NCBI RefSeq assembly: GCF_030463565.1
Contig: NC_134644.1
Span: forward strand, 133,173,388 to 133,237,387
DNA: 64,000 bases
Direction of reading: 5' to 3'
DNA from: Pelecanus crispus
Taxonomy: Eukaryota > Chordata > Aves > Pelecaniformes > Pelecanidae
Shown: positions 1 to 11,510 of the stretch, one piece after another
Layout: the number at the start of each line of letters is the position of its first letter
Numbering within the stretch: the stretch's first letter is position 1
Made by a program: the position numbers and the translations under genes
The notes under the pieces: model-generated
The model's database searches: none
What the model saw: only the letters and a program-made list of their open reading frames with translations
What the model was told of the DNA's origin: nothing

Positions 1-2911
1 GAAGGCTTGGCCTGATGAAAGTGCTTTGTTTTGTTGAGGGCAGATTTCAGACATAAAAGATTTATTAAAAAATAAACAAACATAAACCCAAGAAACAGTT
101 GTGAAATCTGGCTGACTGTGTTCCGTCTGTCTTGTTAAAGTTCACGACATACTACAAATACCACAACATAATGGAATACATAGCATTTCTGAGCAAAACA
201 AAAGTCAGTTTTCCAATGTAAGGTGCCAAAGACTGAACCAAGCCTCCCCACGTAAAATATGAGAGAAATATCTGCAAACTGTGGACAGTGGTGTTTCCAC
301 CAAAATGTGTGGCCATCAGGTGGCCACCTACATGAGGCAGAGCACGTGGACACCCTGGCCTCTTAGATGTGTCAGTATCTACAGGGAAGCTGCCAATATT
401 TCAGGGCTAAAAGTTGGGTTCATTGTGTGAACGCAGAGGTGAAGCAAGGGAGAGGTTTGCTTGGATTGTCTCAGTCATGTAATAGGAAGCTCCTGGTGTG
501 ATAGATGGATAAAGAAGGTATTGCAGCCCACCATGTCTCCCAGTAAAGGCATCTCCTCCCTGTCTGTCCAGCAGAATGTCTGTGTTATCTTTATTTGTAC
601 TTAGAAATCTGACAACTGAGAAATCTTCAGCTAAATGGAGCCTTTTTGGGACTTTTCAGGATGTGATTAGAGTAGTAAGGGAACATTTTTATTTGATTGT
701 CAGAAGTTTTGAGCTTTCAAAATATTTTCCCCTCCTACAAAGGGAGGAAAAACAAAATTTTTGAAAACTTTCACGGATGAGCAATCAAAAATGCTTTTGC
801 TGGATCAAGGAACATATTTTTTCCAATAATGCCTTTTCTCTGGATGTTTTCAAGTTCTTTTTCAACAAGAAGCTACTTAGATTTCAGAACCTCCAAAAGT
901 TTTGAAAGATTTTTTTACAACCTCCAAAGGCAACATCTTATTTTGGATGAAGCAAGTTGAAAAGACAGGGAGGGGATTTTTTTTTTCTTTTTCAAATGGG
1001 GATTACATTCAATTCTTTCCCATAAACAGGTTTTAATGAATCAGTAAACACAACAATTTGTGGCACAAAATTCCCAGGCAGCTCTTGAAATGATGCTGCA
1101 GATTGCAGCCACCCTCCCCCTTTCTCGCAGCGCTCCTGAAAGAGCAGTTGTGACCGACGGAGCAGCGCTTGCACAGAGGGACTTTCATAGAGCCGCGTAT
1201 GGGAAATCCCATGATGTCACACGCGCCTGTCCTAGCTTAAGGGGAAGGAAATGTGGTCATTATATCTTAAGGCAATGTTTCTTCTTTTGTTAATTTTTAC
1301 AGTTAGAGCCCTTTTTTAAAATGTTTTCATTCTTCTTTTATTACCTATTACATTTTAATCTAGTTGCAGTGCAGGAGACTTAGCTGGTATTCATCCTGAG
1401 GGGAAAAAACCTCCATGACCTCACTACTTCTGGAGTACTGGAGCATTTATCTGCAGGTTTTTTTCATGTTATTGTCTAACTGTTGCAGAGAGAGGGTCAT
1501 GATGGACTTAACTTTCTCATATCCTCATACTTTCCTATCTTCAATGGTTATACAGCTATCGAGAAGTGCGGTGCTTTCTGGAAGTTTTGTGGACTTTACA
1601 ATGGATTTGGTTAAGTGGAAGATTTGCAATGTGCCAGCCAGTGAATCTATTGTCAAAATTTTGGTTGGATTTGTCATCTCGTGTGTCCTTAACCATGTTA
1701 AGCTTGAGGAAGGGGGTTGGCCAAAGCATTGCAGTGATTTCCACAGTATGCAAAGCCAATTTCTGCCCTGCCTTCTACTCATGAAAGTTAATGGCTTTCC
1801 ACAGGAGGTAAATGAGGACAAATTTGGCTTTCTTGGCTTAAAAATACCTTGTTTTCATGGCTATCTGATTATGTACTCACTAAATTTAATCCAACTACAA
1901 CAAACTGAATCTGTTCATGAAGTTGGATAAATGTGAGCTAAGCTAATATAAACCATGTGAAAAATCACACTGTTCTATGCAGTACCAGTCAAATGATATT
2001 TGAAAAATATATGGAAATATAAAATATGTATGAAAATCTTCTCAAATATAATAGATGCAGGTCTAGTTTTTAGATGCAGATCTAGTTTTTACATGATAAA
2101 TAAAGGCATAGGATCTCAAGCGTAAATTCAAACTCACAAACTCACTGCAAGAGAAATAAAGAAGAGAAATGAGGAAAAGCTCCAGAAATCCTCCTTTCAA
2201 TATCATACGTTGTGATATGTTTTCTACTATTACATGTCTTACTCTTTTATGCTTCCCATACATGTGCTGGAATCACATAACACAAAGCCCAGGTTTTTTT
2301 TAGGTCTCCTGGTAAAAAATGACCGTCATTTTAATTACATGTGAAGGTTTGATTATGGTTGTATGTATGTAGCTCAGAAACAACCCTCACCTTATATTGC
2401 TGAACTGTGATCATTTTCCAAATTTCTTTTTTGTCGTACAGCATAAATGGAGTTATTTCTTCTTTTATAGATTTCTAAAGGGTTTTAAAAACTTTGCAAA
2501 AGTAATCAGTCTACAAAGATTTGAATGAAAAATCTAGCATTCATTGAAAGGGCTGTTAGATGGACTTTCAGGAAGACGGACACAGGGAGACTCAGTGGGT
2601 TTGCCTGGATGAGGGGTGAGTTTGCTCACCCATTTGGCCGAATGGCATGGGCACTGCTGCCTTGCCCTTCTGTGTGTTCATGGAACCTCATGATCCTTAT
2701 TCAAATAGCTTTGCATTACATTTCTACCTGAATAAAATGGGATAAATTGAAGAGATGACTGTAACTCAACCAGAAGCTCTCCCATAGACTCCTAGGGAGA
2801 CCTCTCATGTCCACTCACTCCACTACTTACGCCTTTTAGCCCTGATCAGCCATTAGCTGCCTAACTGGGCGGATTCACAGCTCTGCTATATTCTGTTCTA
2901 TCTTCTCTCTT
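1..2911. other. Intergenic DNA, distal TOX 3' flank
   Basis: No exon with splice sites and no mobile element was recognised. The only notable items are a 171-codon open frame at 1415-1930 (plus) with unknown content, with a second open frame on the other strand at 1525-1821, and a 19-bp direct repeat at 2052-2089. By mammalian synteny NSMAF should be the next gene on this side, but no piece of it was recognised. Confidence 0.6.
2052..2089. repeat. 19-bp direct tandem repeat, two copies
   Basis: TAGATGCAGGTCTAGTTTT at 2052-2070 is followed at once by TAGATGCAGATCTAGTTTT at 2071-2089, differing at one base. It is probably a local replication-slippage duplication. Confidence 0.85.
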
Positions 2912-3425
2912 ATCATAGAATCATAGAATCGTTTAGGTTGGAAAAAACCTTTAAGATCATCCAGTCCAACCATTAACCTACACTACCAAGTCCATTCTAA
3001 ACCAGTCAAGGGTAGACTAGACTAAACCATGTCCCGAAGTTCCACATCTACCCATTTTTTGAACACTTCCAGGGATGGTGACTCCACCACCTCTCTGGGC
3101 AGCCTCTTCCAATGCTTGACTCTCCTCTCCATGAAGAAATTTCTCCTAATTTCCAGCCTAAACCTCCCTTGGTGCAGATTGAGGCCATTTCCTCTTGTCC
3201 TATCGCTAACTACTTGGAGAAGAGACCAACACCCACCTCACTACAACCTCCTTTCAGGTAGTTGTAGAGAGCGAGAAGGTCTCCCTTCAGCCTCCTCTTC
3301 TCTAGGCTAAGCAACCCCAGTTCCCTCAGCTGCTCCTCATAAGGCCTGTGCTCCAGACCCTTCACCAGCTTTGTTGCCCTTCTCTGAACACGCTCCAGCA
3401 CCTCAATGTCTTTCTTGTATTGATG
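2912..3425 (-). mobile_element. CR1 LINE, 5'-truncated 3' end
   Basis: The block begins on the plus strand with the inverted CR1 tail (ATCATAGAATCATAGAATC), followed by the typical TTAGGTTGGAAAAAACC segment, so the element's sense is the minus strand. The minus frame at about 3210-3443 reads [16 protein letters not shown] and [19 protein letters not shown], the C-terminal end of CR1 ORF2 (reverse transcriptase protein). Only the last ~500 bp is present, the usual 5' truncation of CR1 insertions. The copy is fairly well preserved, with the 3' part of the frame still open, so it is younger than the relics elsewhere in the window. It cannot move by itself. Confidence 0.95.
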
Positions 3426-5980
3426 TACACCCAGATATGCCAAAATTTATGCATCTGACATGTTTAGCCTAACTAACTCTTCATTGCAAACAATTTTAGT
3501 TATAGGCCTTCCTAGTTGGAGAATGTGCTTGTCAGAGCTTTATAATAAAGCTAAAGATAAAATCTTGGTCTCAGTGGATAGGTTCATATTGAATCTTGAG
3601 GGACAGCCCTAGCAAAGCTCAAGTTTGCAGCTCATGCATCCAGCAAACCTGGCCTCAGCAGTGGCTCCCCCAGAATACACAGGAGCCTGCATAATACTTG
3701 GTTGTTAGATGCAAACATTAAATACAATTAAATACAAGGATTTAATTAATCATTAAATTCAAGGAAGTGGATGGCAAAAGGATCAGCAGGGAAAGCAATC
3801 CATGGGCTTCAACAGTTAGGGAGTGGGCAGATCTGGGAGTTCAGTGTGGCGTCCGGCTGCTCCTGAAAGATGCAGATGTTGAGATTGATGGCAAAAATCA
3901 CATTGCTGTCACCTTCTAATTCTGAACATCCTTGTGTCCGAGTGTAAAAGAGGGAAGGAAATCACTGCAACCTCTTCTGCCTTGCAGAGACCAAAGAGAC
4001 TCTGTCCATATGATTTTGCTCATTCTCTACTCTGTGAACATTTCCACCAACTTCAGTAGAAGTCTAAATCAGGGAAAGTCCACCTTTAGTATCTTTTTAT
4101 ACCCACAACGTTCCCTTCACAGAGCCTACTCATTTTCACAAATTCACAGACTATGTTTTTACTTATAATAAAAGAAAAAAACATTTAGTTACAGACTTCA
4201 AACAAAGTATTAGTGCATGAGTACTGAAGGCTGAATTCAATACAAAGAGAAAAAAAGTTGTGAAGCCAGATACGAAGCTAATGAGGCTTGGCATAATTCC
4301 CCTAACATCAGTGGAGCTCTGCTGATTTACCCAAACTGAGAATCTGGCCCATTAAAATTTAAAAATAAAGCTACAAGTACCTACAAAATTTGAACTTTGT
4401 ACTTTGAAATATAAGGCAGACACTTTATCCACAGGTCTGTGCAGTCTTTGGTTAAAATCCACTGGAATTTAGACATATTATTTTTGGCCACTGGAAAGTG
4501 CTCAGATTGTTCCATGAAAGAAACAGAAACATGTTGTGAATTCAAAAGAAAAATTAATAGAAAAGTTTTAAAAAAATAATTAAAATAAAGCAAGCTATGG
4601 AGTTCACACAAAGTGCATTCCTTCATCCCAAATTAGCAGTGTGCATGAAGATCTACTCAAGAAGTCAGACTTAATTTAGCTGTCTTCCCTCAGAAATTAA
4701 GTCTGGTAACAGAGGCAGCGAAGATTTTTTACCCCTCTTTGCTAACTGTTCATTTTCCTTTTAATCTCTTCATTCTAGTCCTGAATAGTGTATGGCTTCA
4801 TCTTTACCAAAGAGTTAGGTGTGTTGACTGTGCAGTACCTCGGTGATACCCATCCCCTCTGGCTTCGCAGCTCCTCTGCCTGCTGAGGGACCCCCCTCCT
4901 CTGCAGCCCCACGTACCAACTGTGTGGGACACTGTGGGGTCCTGGCAGAGACCACAGCAGCGGGCAGACAGGCACAAAGGCTCTCTAAAGAATACATCCC
5001 TGGAAATGTTATACAGGTAATATGAACTGACCTGCCAGGCCATGGATCACAGATTGGGCATAGTCTATGAGGCCATGCACAGCCCCATAACTCAGAGCTG
5101 AAAAAAGGGGTGGTTTTCCCATTATCATGGGTTAAACATGACAAAACGGGAGTTTTGACTTTTCAGTCAGCAGTGGAAATTGGGAATAATTAAAGTTAAT
5201 GGTCTCAGGTGGAAAACCGAACAGAGGATATACGTACCCAGATAAACATACACGCCCGAATCCTGCACTCTTCAGCCACTGGAAGCCATGGAAGTGTTTA
5301 ACACACATCTGCCTGGCTACATAACGAGAATCATGGAGGAAACTCATACTCTGGTCATCCACGCTGCTTGATTACTCAGTAGCCCGCTGGCATGATTTTG
5401 TCCTGTGCCAACTAGCATGCTTTGCCATAATGGTCAGATTCAGATTTGGGGTTTGGCGGCATTAAGGAACATTCCCAAAAGGGCAGTATGAACAAGAATG
5501 ACAAGACTTGGCTCCCTCCACCCTTCTTGGTTCTCTGAAACTGTACTAGCAGCTTTAGTACCCTCAAACATGTCAGCATATCAAACCCAAGGCATGAAAC
5601 CGTCATTCTATATTCATGGTGCAAAAGCACTGTTTTGGTAAACTGCAATGTGCTTTTGTATTACTGTGAACATTTTGAGCGCATGCACATACAATGGTAA
5701 TTATATGTTAGAGCCTCAGGAGTACCACACTGGGCCTGAAGGAGACCTGAAGGACAGGTGGTACCTAGTGTAGGCAAGATCCGGCCAAGCCGCTTTGTTT
5801 CAGGGCCAGATAATGTTCCCTGAACAGGTGTAATTTAGCAGTACAGCCATTGTCACAGCGACTGCAGTACCAGGTTCAAAAAATGAATGTTAGTGCTGCA
5901 GAGTAACTTATTTCTGTGAACTGAAATGCCACCTCACACAACATAGCACGTACAAGCATAGGAAAGGCCTTTATTCTACA
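3426..5980. other. Intergenic DNA, nothing recognised
   Basis: No gene or clear repeat. A short stretch near 4385-4450 (minus) resembles the decayed end of an old SINE/LINE2-type element, but too weakly to call. Overlapping short open frames at 4775-5144 lie in a GC-richer patch without recognisable content. Confidence 0.5.
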
Positions 5981-6294
5981 CATAGAATCATAGAATCATG
6001 GAATGCTTTGGGTTGGAAGGGACCTTTAGAGGTCATCTAGCCCAACCCCCCTGCAGTGAGCAGGGACAGCTTTAACCAGATCAGGTTGCTCAGAGCCCCG
6101 TCCAACCTGACCTTGAATGTTGCCAGGGATGGGGCCTCTACCACCTCTCTGGGCAACCTGTCCCAGTGCTTCACCACCCTCATTGTAAAAAATTTCTTTC
6201 TTATGTCTAGTCTAAATCTATTCTTCTTTAGTTTAAATCCATTATTCCTTGTCCTGTCACAACAGGCCTTGCTAAAAAGATTCTCCCCAATGCT
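5981..6294 (-). mobile_element. CR1 LINE 3' end, second subfamily
   Basis: The inverted tail CATAGAATCATAGAATCATGG is followed by GGGTTGGAAGGGACCTTTAG and the CCCCTGCAGTGAGCAGGGAC segment. This head differs from the copy at 2912-3425 and marks another CR1 subfamily (CR1-Y-like by memory). Sense is the minus strand. The copy is truncated at about 310 bp and retains no catalytic part of ORF2. The plus open frame at 6056-6298 is only its antisense. Confidence 0.93.
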
Positions 6295-9200
6295 TTAAGT
6301 AAGCACATTAATGTAAGGATATAAAAATAAACTAAAATATCAAAGTATAAATCAGTCTGGCATGTGTTTTTCATTACAGTAATTCTTTTAAATAATGTCC
6401 CTTTTGAAAAAAGTCCTCAATTTTTAGACAAGTGCAACTCATTGATACACATCTAACAAACCAGAATGCAACGATAATAAAGCCCCATGTTTTATTGGAC
6501 AGAATGCGTAATGCAACCTTCTCCATCCAGAGAGGTTCCTCTTTTCTCACTGGGATGAAATCAGAATATGATTAATTAAATATGATTAATAAACTAAGTG
6601 GCAGCTCTAAGAGACTGGTGCTCTTTGTCTCTTGCGGAAGTTAGAAAGACAGAAAACAGGAAAAGCATCTTGCAAGTGAGAGACAACTATTTTTGAAAAT
6701 GTTAGGTATGGGGATGTTTACGTCCAGGTAGCTATTACTCAGCTATGCTCACACAATTCCTATTGCCTTAAATGTGTAGTTAATGCTGATCTGTGTGCTA
6801 CAACCCTTACATATTCATGTTCAGTTATTGAGAGTAAATATGCTTGAGACAGATTGCTCAAGATTCACTACAGAAGACCCACTTCAGGCATAGCTGAACA
6901 AACATTACAAATCCTGGGCCAGGAGAGACACAAAACATCCCAGCAATGAGAAATATATATTCAGAATGGTCTTAAGATACAATGCAAACTTTAAATTAGT
7001 TTCTGTTGTAATGGACATTCTAGTCTAAAAGGGTCAGATTTTCTTAGGAATTGGGAAACCACCTGAGACTATGGGACTGCTCCCCAGGGTGCAAATCTGA
7101 TGAAATGGTGTTGACATTAACACAGAGCCAAAGTCATATTCTGCCAATGTAAGGAAAAAGGCAAAGGCTCACTAGCTGTGTTAGACAACTGGTTTGAGCA
7201 ATAATTTAGCTAATTGCTCCACGCATATGTGGAGATCTGCTTAGAAAATGACAAAGTTCTGTTTGACATTTTATTGAAGATCTTCTGCCATGTTGCAAGA
7301 AAATTGTTCGTAGGACTGCTGTCTGCTCTCTCCATCTGCAACCCACATACAGTGTGAGGTGCATGCAGGAAAGTGCGTAGGGAAATAAACTTGCTAGAAC
7401 ACTTTCTCCGCTTAGGGACAGGCAAATAGGTCAATGTTTTCAAATATTGGCTCCTAAAGTTAGGCACCTAAGTCCCCAGTTCAGCATCTAATTTTAAGAT
7501 TCTTAGTCCTGCTTCCCCCACTGAATTTGAGAAGAATTAGTGATACTGTCTAAGGATTAGGTGGCTGGTCCTTTGTTCAGCCCGTTTTTAAAAATGCAGA
7601 CATGCTTCTTCACTGGAAGACAGCTCACTGTTCTGCAGATTATGCATTTGTACCAGGTTGCATTTGGCCTTCAGTTATTGATTACAAAAAGTTGAAAGCC
7701 TGTGAGTTTACATATTTAGGTTTAGCTAAAATAACAAAAAAATCTTTTGTGATACTGTACAAGGCAGCAAATGTTAACTTAAAAAATTTCCATTTGCCAT
7801 ATGGTCTTCAGGTGATTTGATGTAATTCAAAACAGGCATTCAGTAGCCTAATAGTTTTACCATACCACAGATGTGTGCCTTCCCTTGAAATATATTTTTA
7901 GTTTGCTTCTCAGGCCTTGATTCTTCTGCTGGCGTTAGAAGGCCAATTACAGAAGCAAAGCAAATTCCAAATTCAGTCCACAAGCCTACATTATCAAAAC
8001 CCTCTCCACTGGAAAAATATTCATGTCAGGCTTGAAATACCTTAATCATATTTCTCTTCTTCATCCCCCAACACAGTATATGAGGATATGATGTAGAAAA
8101 GCTAGAAGCTACTCAGGAAAAGCTCTTCCCCGTGTTGTCCGAGTCATTTCAGAGAACTGTGATTTGAGTCTGAGCTTAGGCTCATGGGTTCACAGTTTTA
8201 ACATGATTATGCACATGCATGACTAGCACCCATACTCGAGTGCACATACTGCAGATTTTAATTCATGGTCCAAACACATCTTAGTTTGTTTTGTTGCTGT
8301 GTCTGAAGAAGCAATGATAGCTCTGCGAGAGGTTTTAGGGGAAAGGTTTTCTTTCTTTGCGGCTTTGATTTCTTACAATAACAGAAGTGTTAGTGTGAAA
8401 CCTTTGAGCTTAGATGGGAAAATTTTGCAAACTGAATGACTATGTTTTCATAGACTGATGAAGTTTAGATACCAATGACATGTGTGTCTGAAACCTTAGA
8501 TGAGCAAGTCCACTTCATTTTGCACAGCCATTTGTTTGGGCTGCTGTCTAGCAGTTGATGCACAATCTTTTCCTCTCCAATCTGCCTCATGTAGATCTGA
8601 AAGATTAAATAGGGGAGGTAGTAATTCCACAGCATGAACTTCTTCCCTAAGTGTGGCCAATGTGAGCTAAGCAGTCTGTAGTTGACAGATGCAAATGTTT
8701 TGTTCTCTTTTAACTGTATGGATCAAAGATTAGCATAACAGACATCACAGCTGGCATTCCCCTATTAAATCATGTCTTTTCTATCAGTTGCTCACTACTT
8801 TTCCCAGCATTATGTCCATTTAGATATAGCATATATGTCTGATGGTTTTGTTTTAAATGATTGGATTTTAAATGAGATTCTAGACTGTAAAGGTGATGGA
8901 GGCACTGGTTCTTTAAAAGATTTTCAGACTCCCGCTGCCCAAAATGCTTCCAGAATCACCATTAGTGAAGTGGGACTTCACACACACCAACTCACCAGGG
9001 GCAGTAGTATATACTAGAACCACTTATGTTGTTAGCATGGTGAAGGACTAAGCATGCTTTATGAGAGCTAGATATTGGCAGAAGGCTGAGCAGACAGAGC
9101 TGTAGTGGAGTAGCAGCACAGGACATGTTGGCAGCACAGGAGGGACTACACTTCATGAAATATGACGTAGACTCTTGTCTGAAATGAGCTCTTGCTTTGC

Positions 9201-11344
9201 TGAGTTACCCATGTTGCAAACAGTTATAAGGTATCACTGCTGTTTTTACCTTAGCTTTTATTACATTAAAGCTAATGTGGGTAAGGCTAGTCATTCTATA
9301 ACCATACTGTCATGTTGCTATTCTGTCACACCACGAGAGCCAGTGCATTTTAGACATGCGCGGTGGGCACAACAATTTTTTTGGCATAGTGGCCATTCTC
9401 TTGGAGAGGCTGGCCAGGAAGACAGTGATGCTACCACCTTCTGCAGCTCTCTTACTCTCTTTGCAGGTTAGCAAGTACAACCAAGAGCATCTTAACTACT
9501 CAAAGGTGCCAGGATAGCAATTGTGTCCCCTGTTAGGACCTGAGCACAGAAAAGGGGGATCCCCTTCATGCTTTCTCTTTCTTGTGTGTGTATGGGTAGC
9601 TATAAGGCTCTTGACGTGGGAGGGGCATGAGCAGTGAATGATCACAAATGCTGCTGCTAGGTATCAAACACTCCTTTTTCAGTGCTAACACAGGGATACT
9701 TATGGGAGCTACAATGAAACTAAACACTTTTATTAATGAGATCACAGTTCTGAGTTCAAAGCAGGTGAAACAAATACTTAGTTTCAGCAAAGTAAATGGT
9801 ATATGGAACTTCTTATTAAATAAAAAGTACAAAATTATATTGCAGACATGTTGCTTCTTGCCAAGCTCTTGTTGGTGTTCCAAGAAAAATTAATAACTGA
9901 CCTACTATAAAACCCTATTCTCTTATTACTTTCTTGAAGCTTTCATCAAAAATAGATATCTTGAGTGTATTGGATATTTCTGGTTCTTTTGATGATTTGC
10001 TGTAACGTTAATCTCCACAGTGTGGTTGGTTGTGTTAACACCTTCCTGCTGCTAAACCAAATTTCACCTTCAGACACAGGAGGACTGAATTTTTAGACAG
10101 GGATAATCCAGGACTCAGCAGTAGTGGATTTTGGAAAAGTGAGTGAAATGTAACCCAAGCTGGGCTGACTCGGTTGGCAGGCTGAAGCTGAGACAGCTTA
10201 ACAATAAATGAGTCTTTAAAGATCCTGTGTGTTGATTCTTCAGTAGTATGCTACTTTTACGAAACTTCCAAGGTACATTATGAGGACTAGAAAGCACTAT
10301 TTCATGGCTGCAGAATAACAGATTTTTTTCCTTAGGAACAAAGGAAGTCCATCTCAATCGATTCTGGTCCATCAGCTGCTCTGACACCATTGATCATTGA
10401 ACCTATTAAAATGGCTGCAGATTCCCTTTTCTTCAGGAGTACATAGAAATTAGAGTTTAATGTTTGCTCACTGTATTACAAAGTTACAGGTACTACAGTG
10501 ATATGAATTGTATAAGTCTGATAGAGGGATACACAGGCAGATAAACATAAGAATGTTCTCAGAACCTAAACAAGACACTCAAAAGTTGATGCCATCAGTA
10601 TGTGTATGACATCAATGAGATGTTGGTGAACCTCTCCTCAGGTTGCAGAGTGGGTAAGGGATTGCTTGGATGAGGCTCAACTAACAGAGCTGCAGAATGT
10701 TCACTGGATAAGAGCAATTCCTGAAGGGCACAGGGGAGGTGAAATCTGAGCTATGGTTTTCTATAGCCATTGCAAATGAAGTGAGAAATCTGTCCGGTTA
10801 CTGGTACCTTAGCGCTAGTTACAGGAATAAACTACTGTGGTGGTCCATTGTCATGGGAATGTAACTTTTCCTTTCAGCTCTTAGAACAGTTTGTTATGCC
10901 CATACATCTATGTACATCTATGCATGTATATGCAATATATAGAAGTGTGTTCTGTGTCAGCCTCTGCTTGGAAAAAAATCTGAGCAGAACTAGAGAATGT
11001 TATATTGACATGTTTATTTTGTGTACCTTGTTTGTGCAAAAATGTTCTTGCATTTACTTATTTTTTTTGAAATAACTCAGACTGTCCTTTGACCCGAAAA
11101 GCTCTTTCTCTATGCCTACATTAACAAATGTGCAGATGAATAGGAGTAGATCTGCGGACATTCACATTGCATGCATTTCAGAAGGTGTTACTTTGAGCTG
11201 ATTCTATTCTGGTCATATGGGCTGAATGCCTGTTAGTGACTGGAGTGCACTAGGTGTGCTGCTGGAGTTGTTTTTTTTTAAAATCATTTCCACAAGTGTC
11301 TACAGTTCTGAATGTCTAAGCATTATCCTTTAAACATTTGATGG
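6295..11344. other. Intergenic DNA, nothing recognised
   Basis: About 5 kb of single-copy A/T-rich sequence. Open frames are all short (up to about 105 codons) and lack recognisable content or paired splice sites. No repeat was recognised. Confidence 0.5.
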
Positions 11345-11510
11345 GTCTCAAGGAGCTTTATAAATCTTTGCAGTTCCAGAGTGGTTGAAATAAATGCTAT
11401 CATTGCTTTACAGCTAGGGAAAGCAATGTACTGAAGTATTGCATAACTTGCCAACAAAGAAAGTCTTTGTTTGAACCCGGAATATATGCCATGTCTATTG
11501 ATTTCCAGCT
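11345..11510 (-). repeat. MIR-like ancient SINE relic
   Basis: The order of landmarks matches the reverse complement of a MIR-type SINE: GAGCTTTATAAAT, then GCTTTACAGCTAGGGAAA, GCATAACTTGCCAA and TTTGAACCCGGAAT. These correspond to the MIR segments for 'TTTACAGATGAGGAAAC', 'AAGTAACTTGCCCAAG' and the box-B region 'GGTTCGAATCC'. The copy is highly diverged, as expected for an element fixed before the bird radiation. Confidence 0.65.

Noticed and set aside
3029..3443. Open frames on both strands around 3029-3443
   Set aside because: The minus frame is the truncated C-terminal end of CR1 ORF2 and the plus frame is its antisense; neither is a host gene.
6056..6298. 80-codon plus frame
   Set aside because: It lies entirely within a CR1 3' end, antisense to it.
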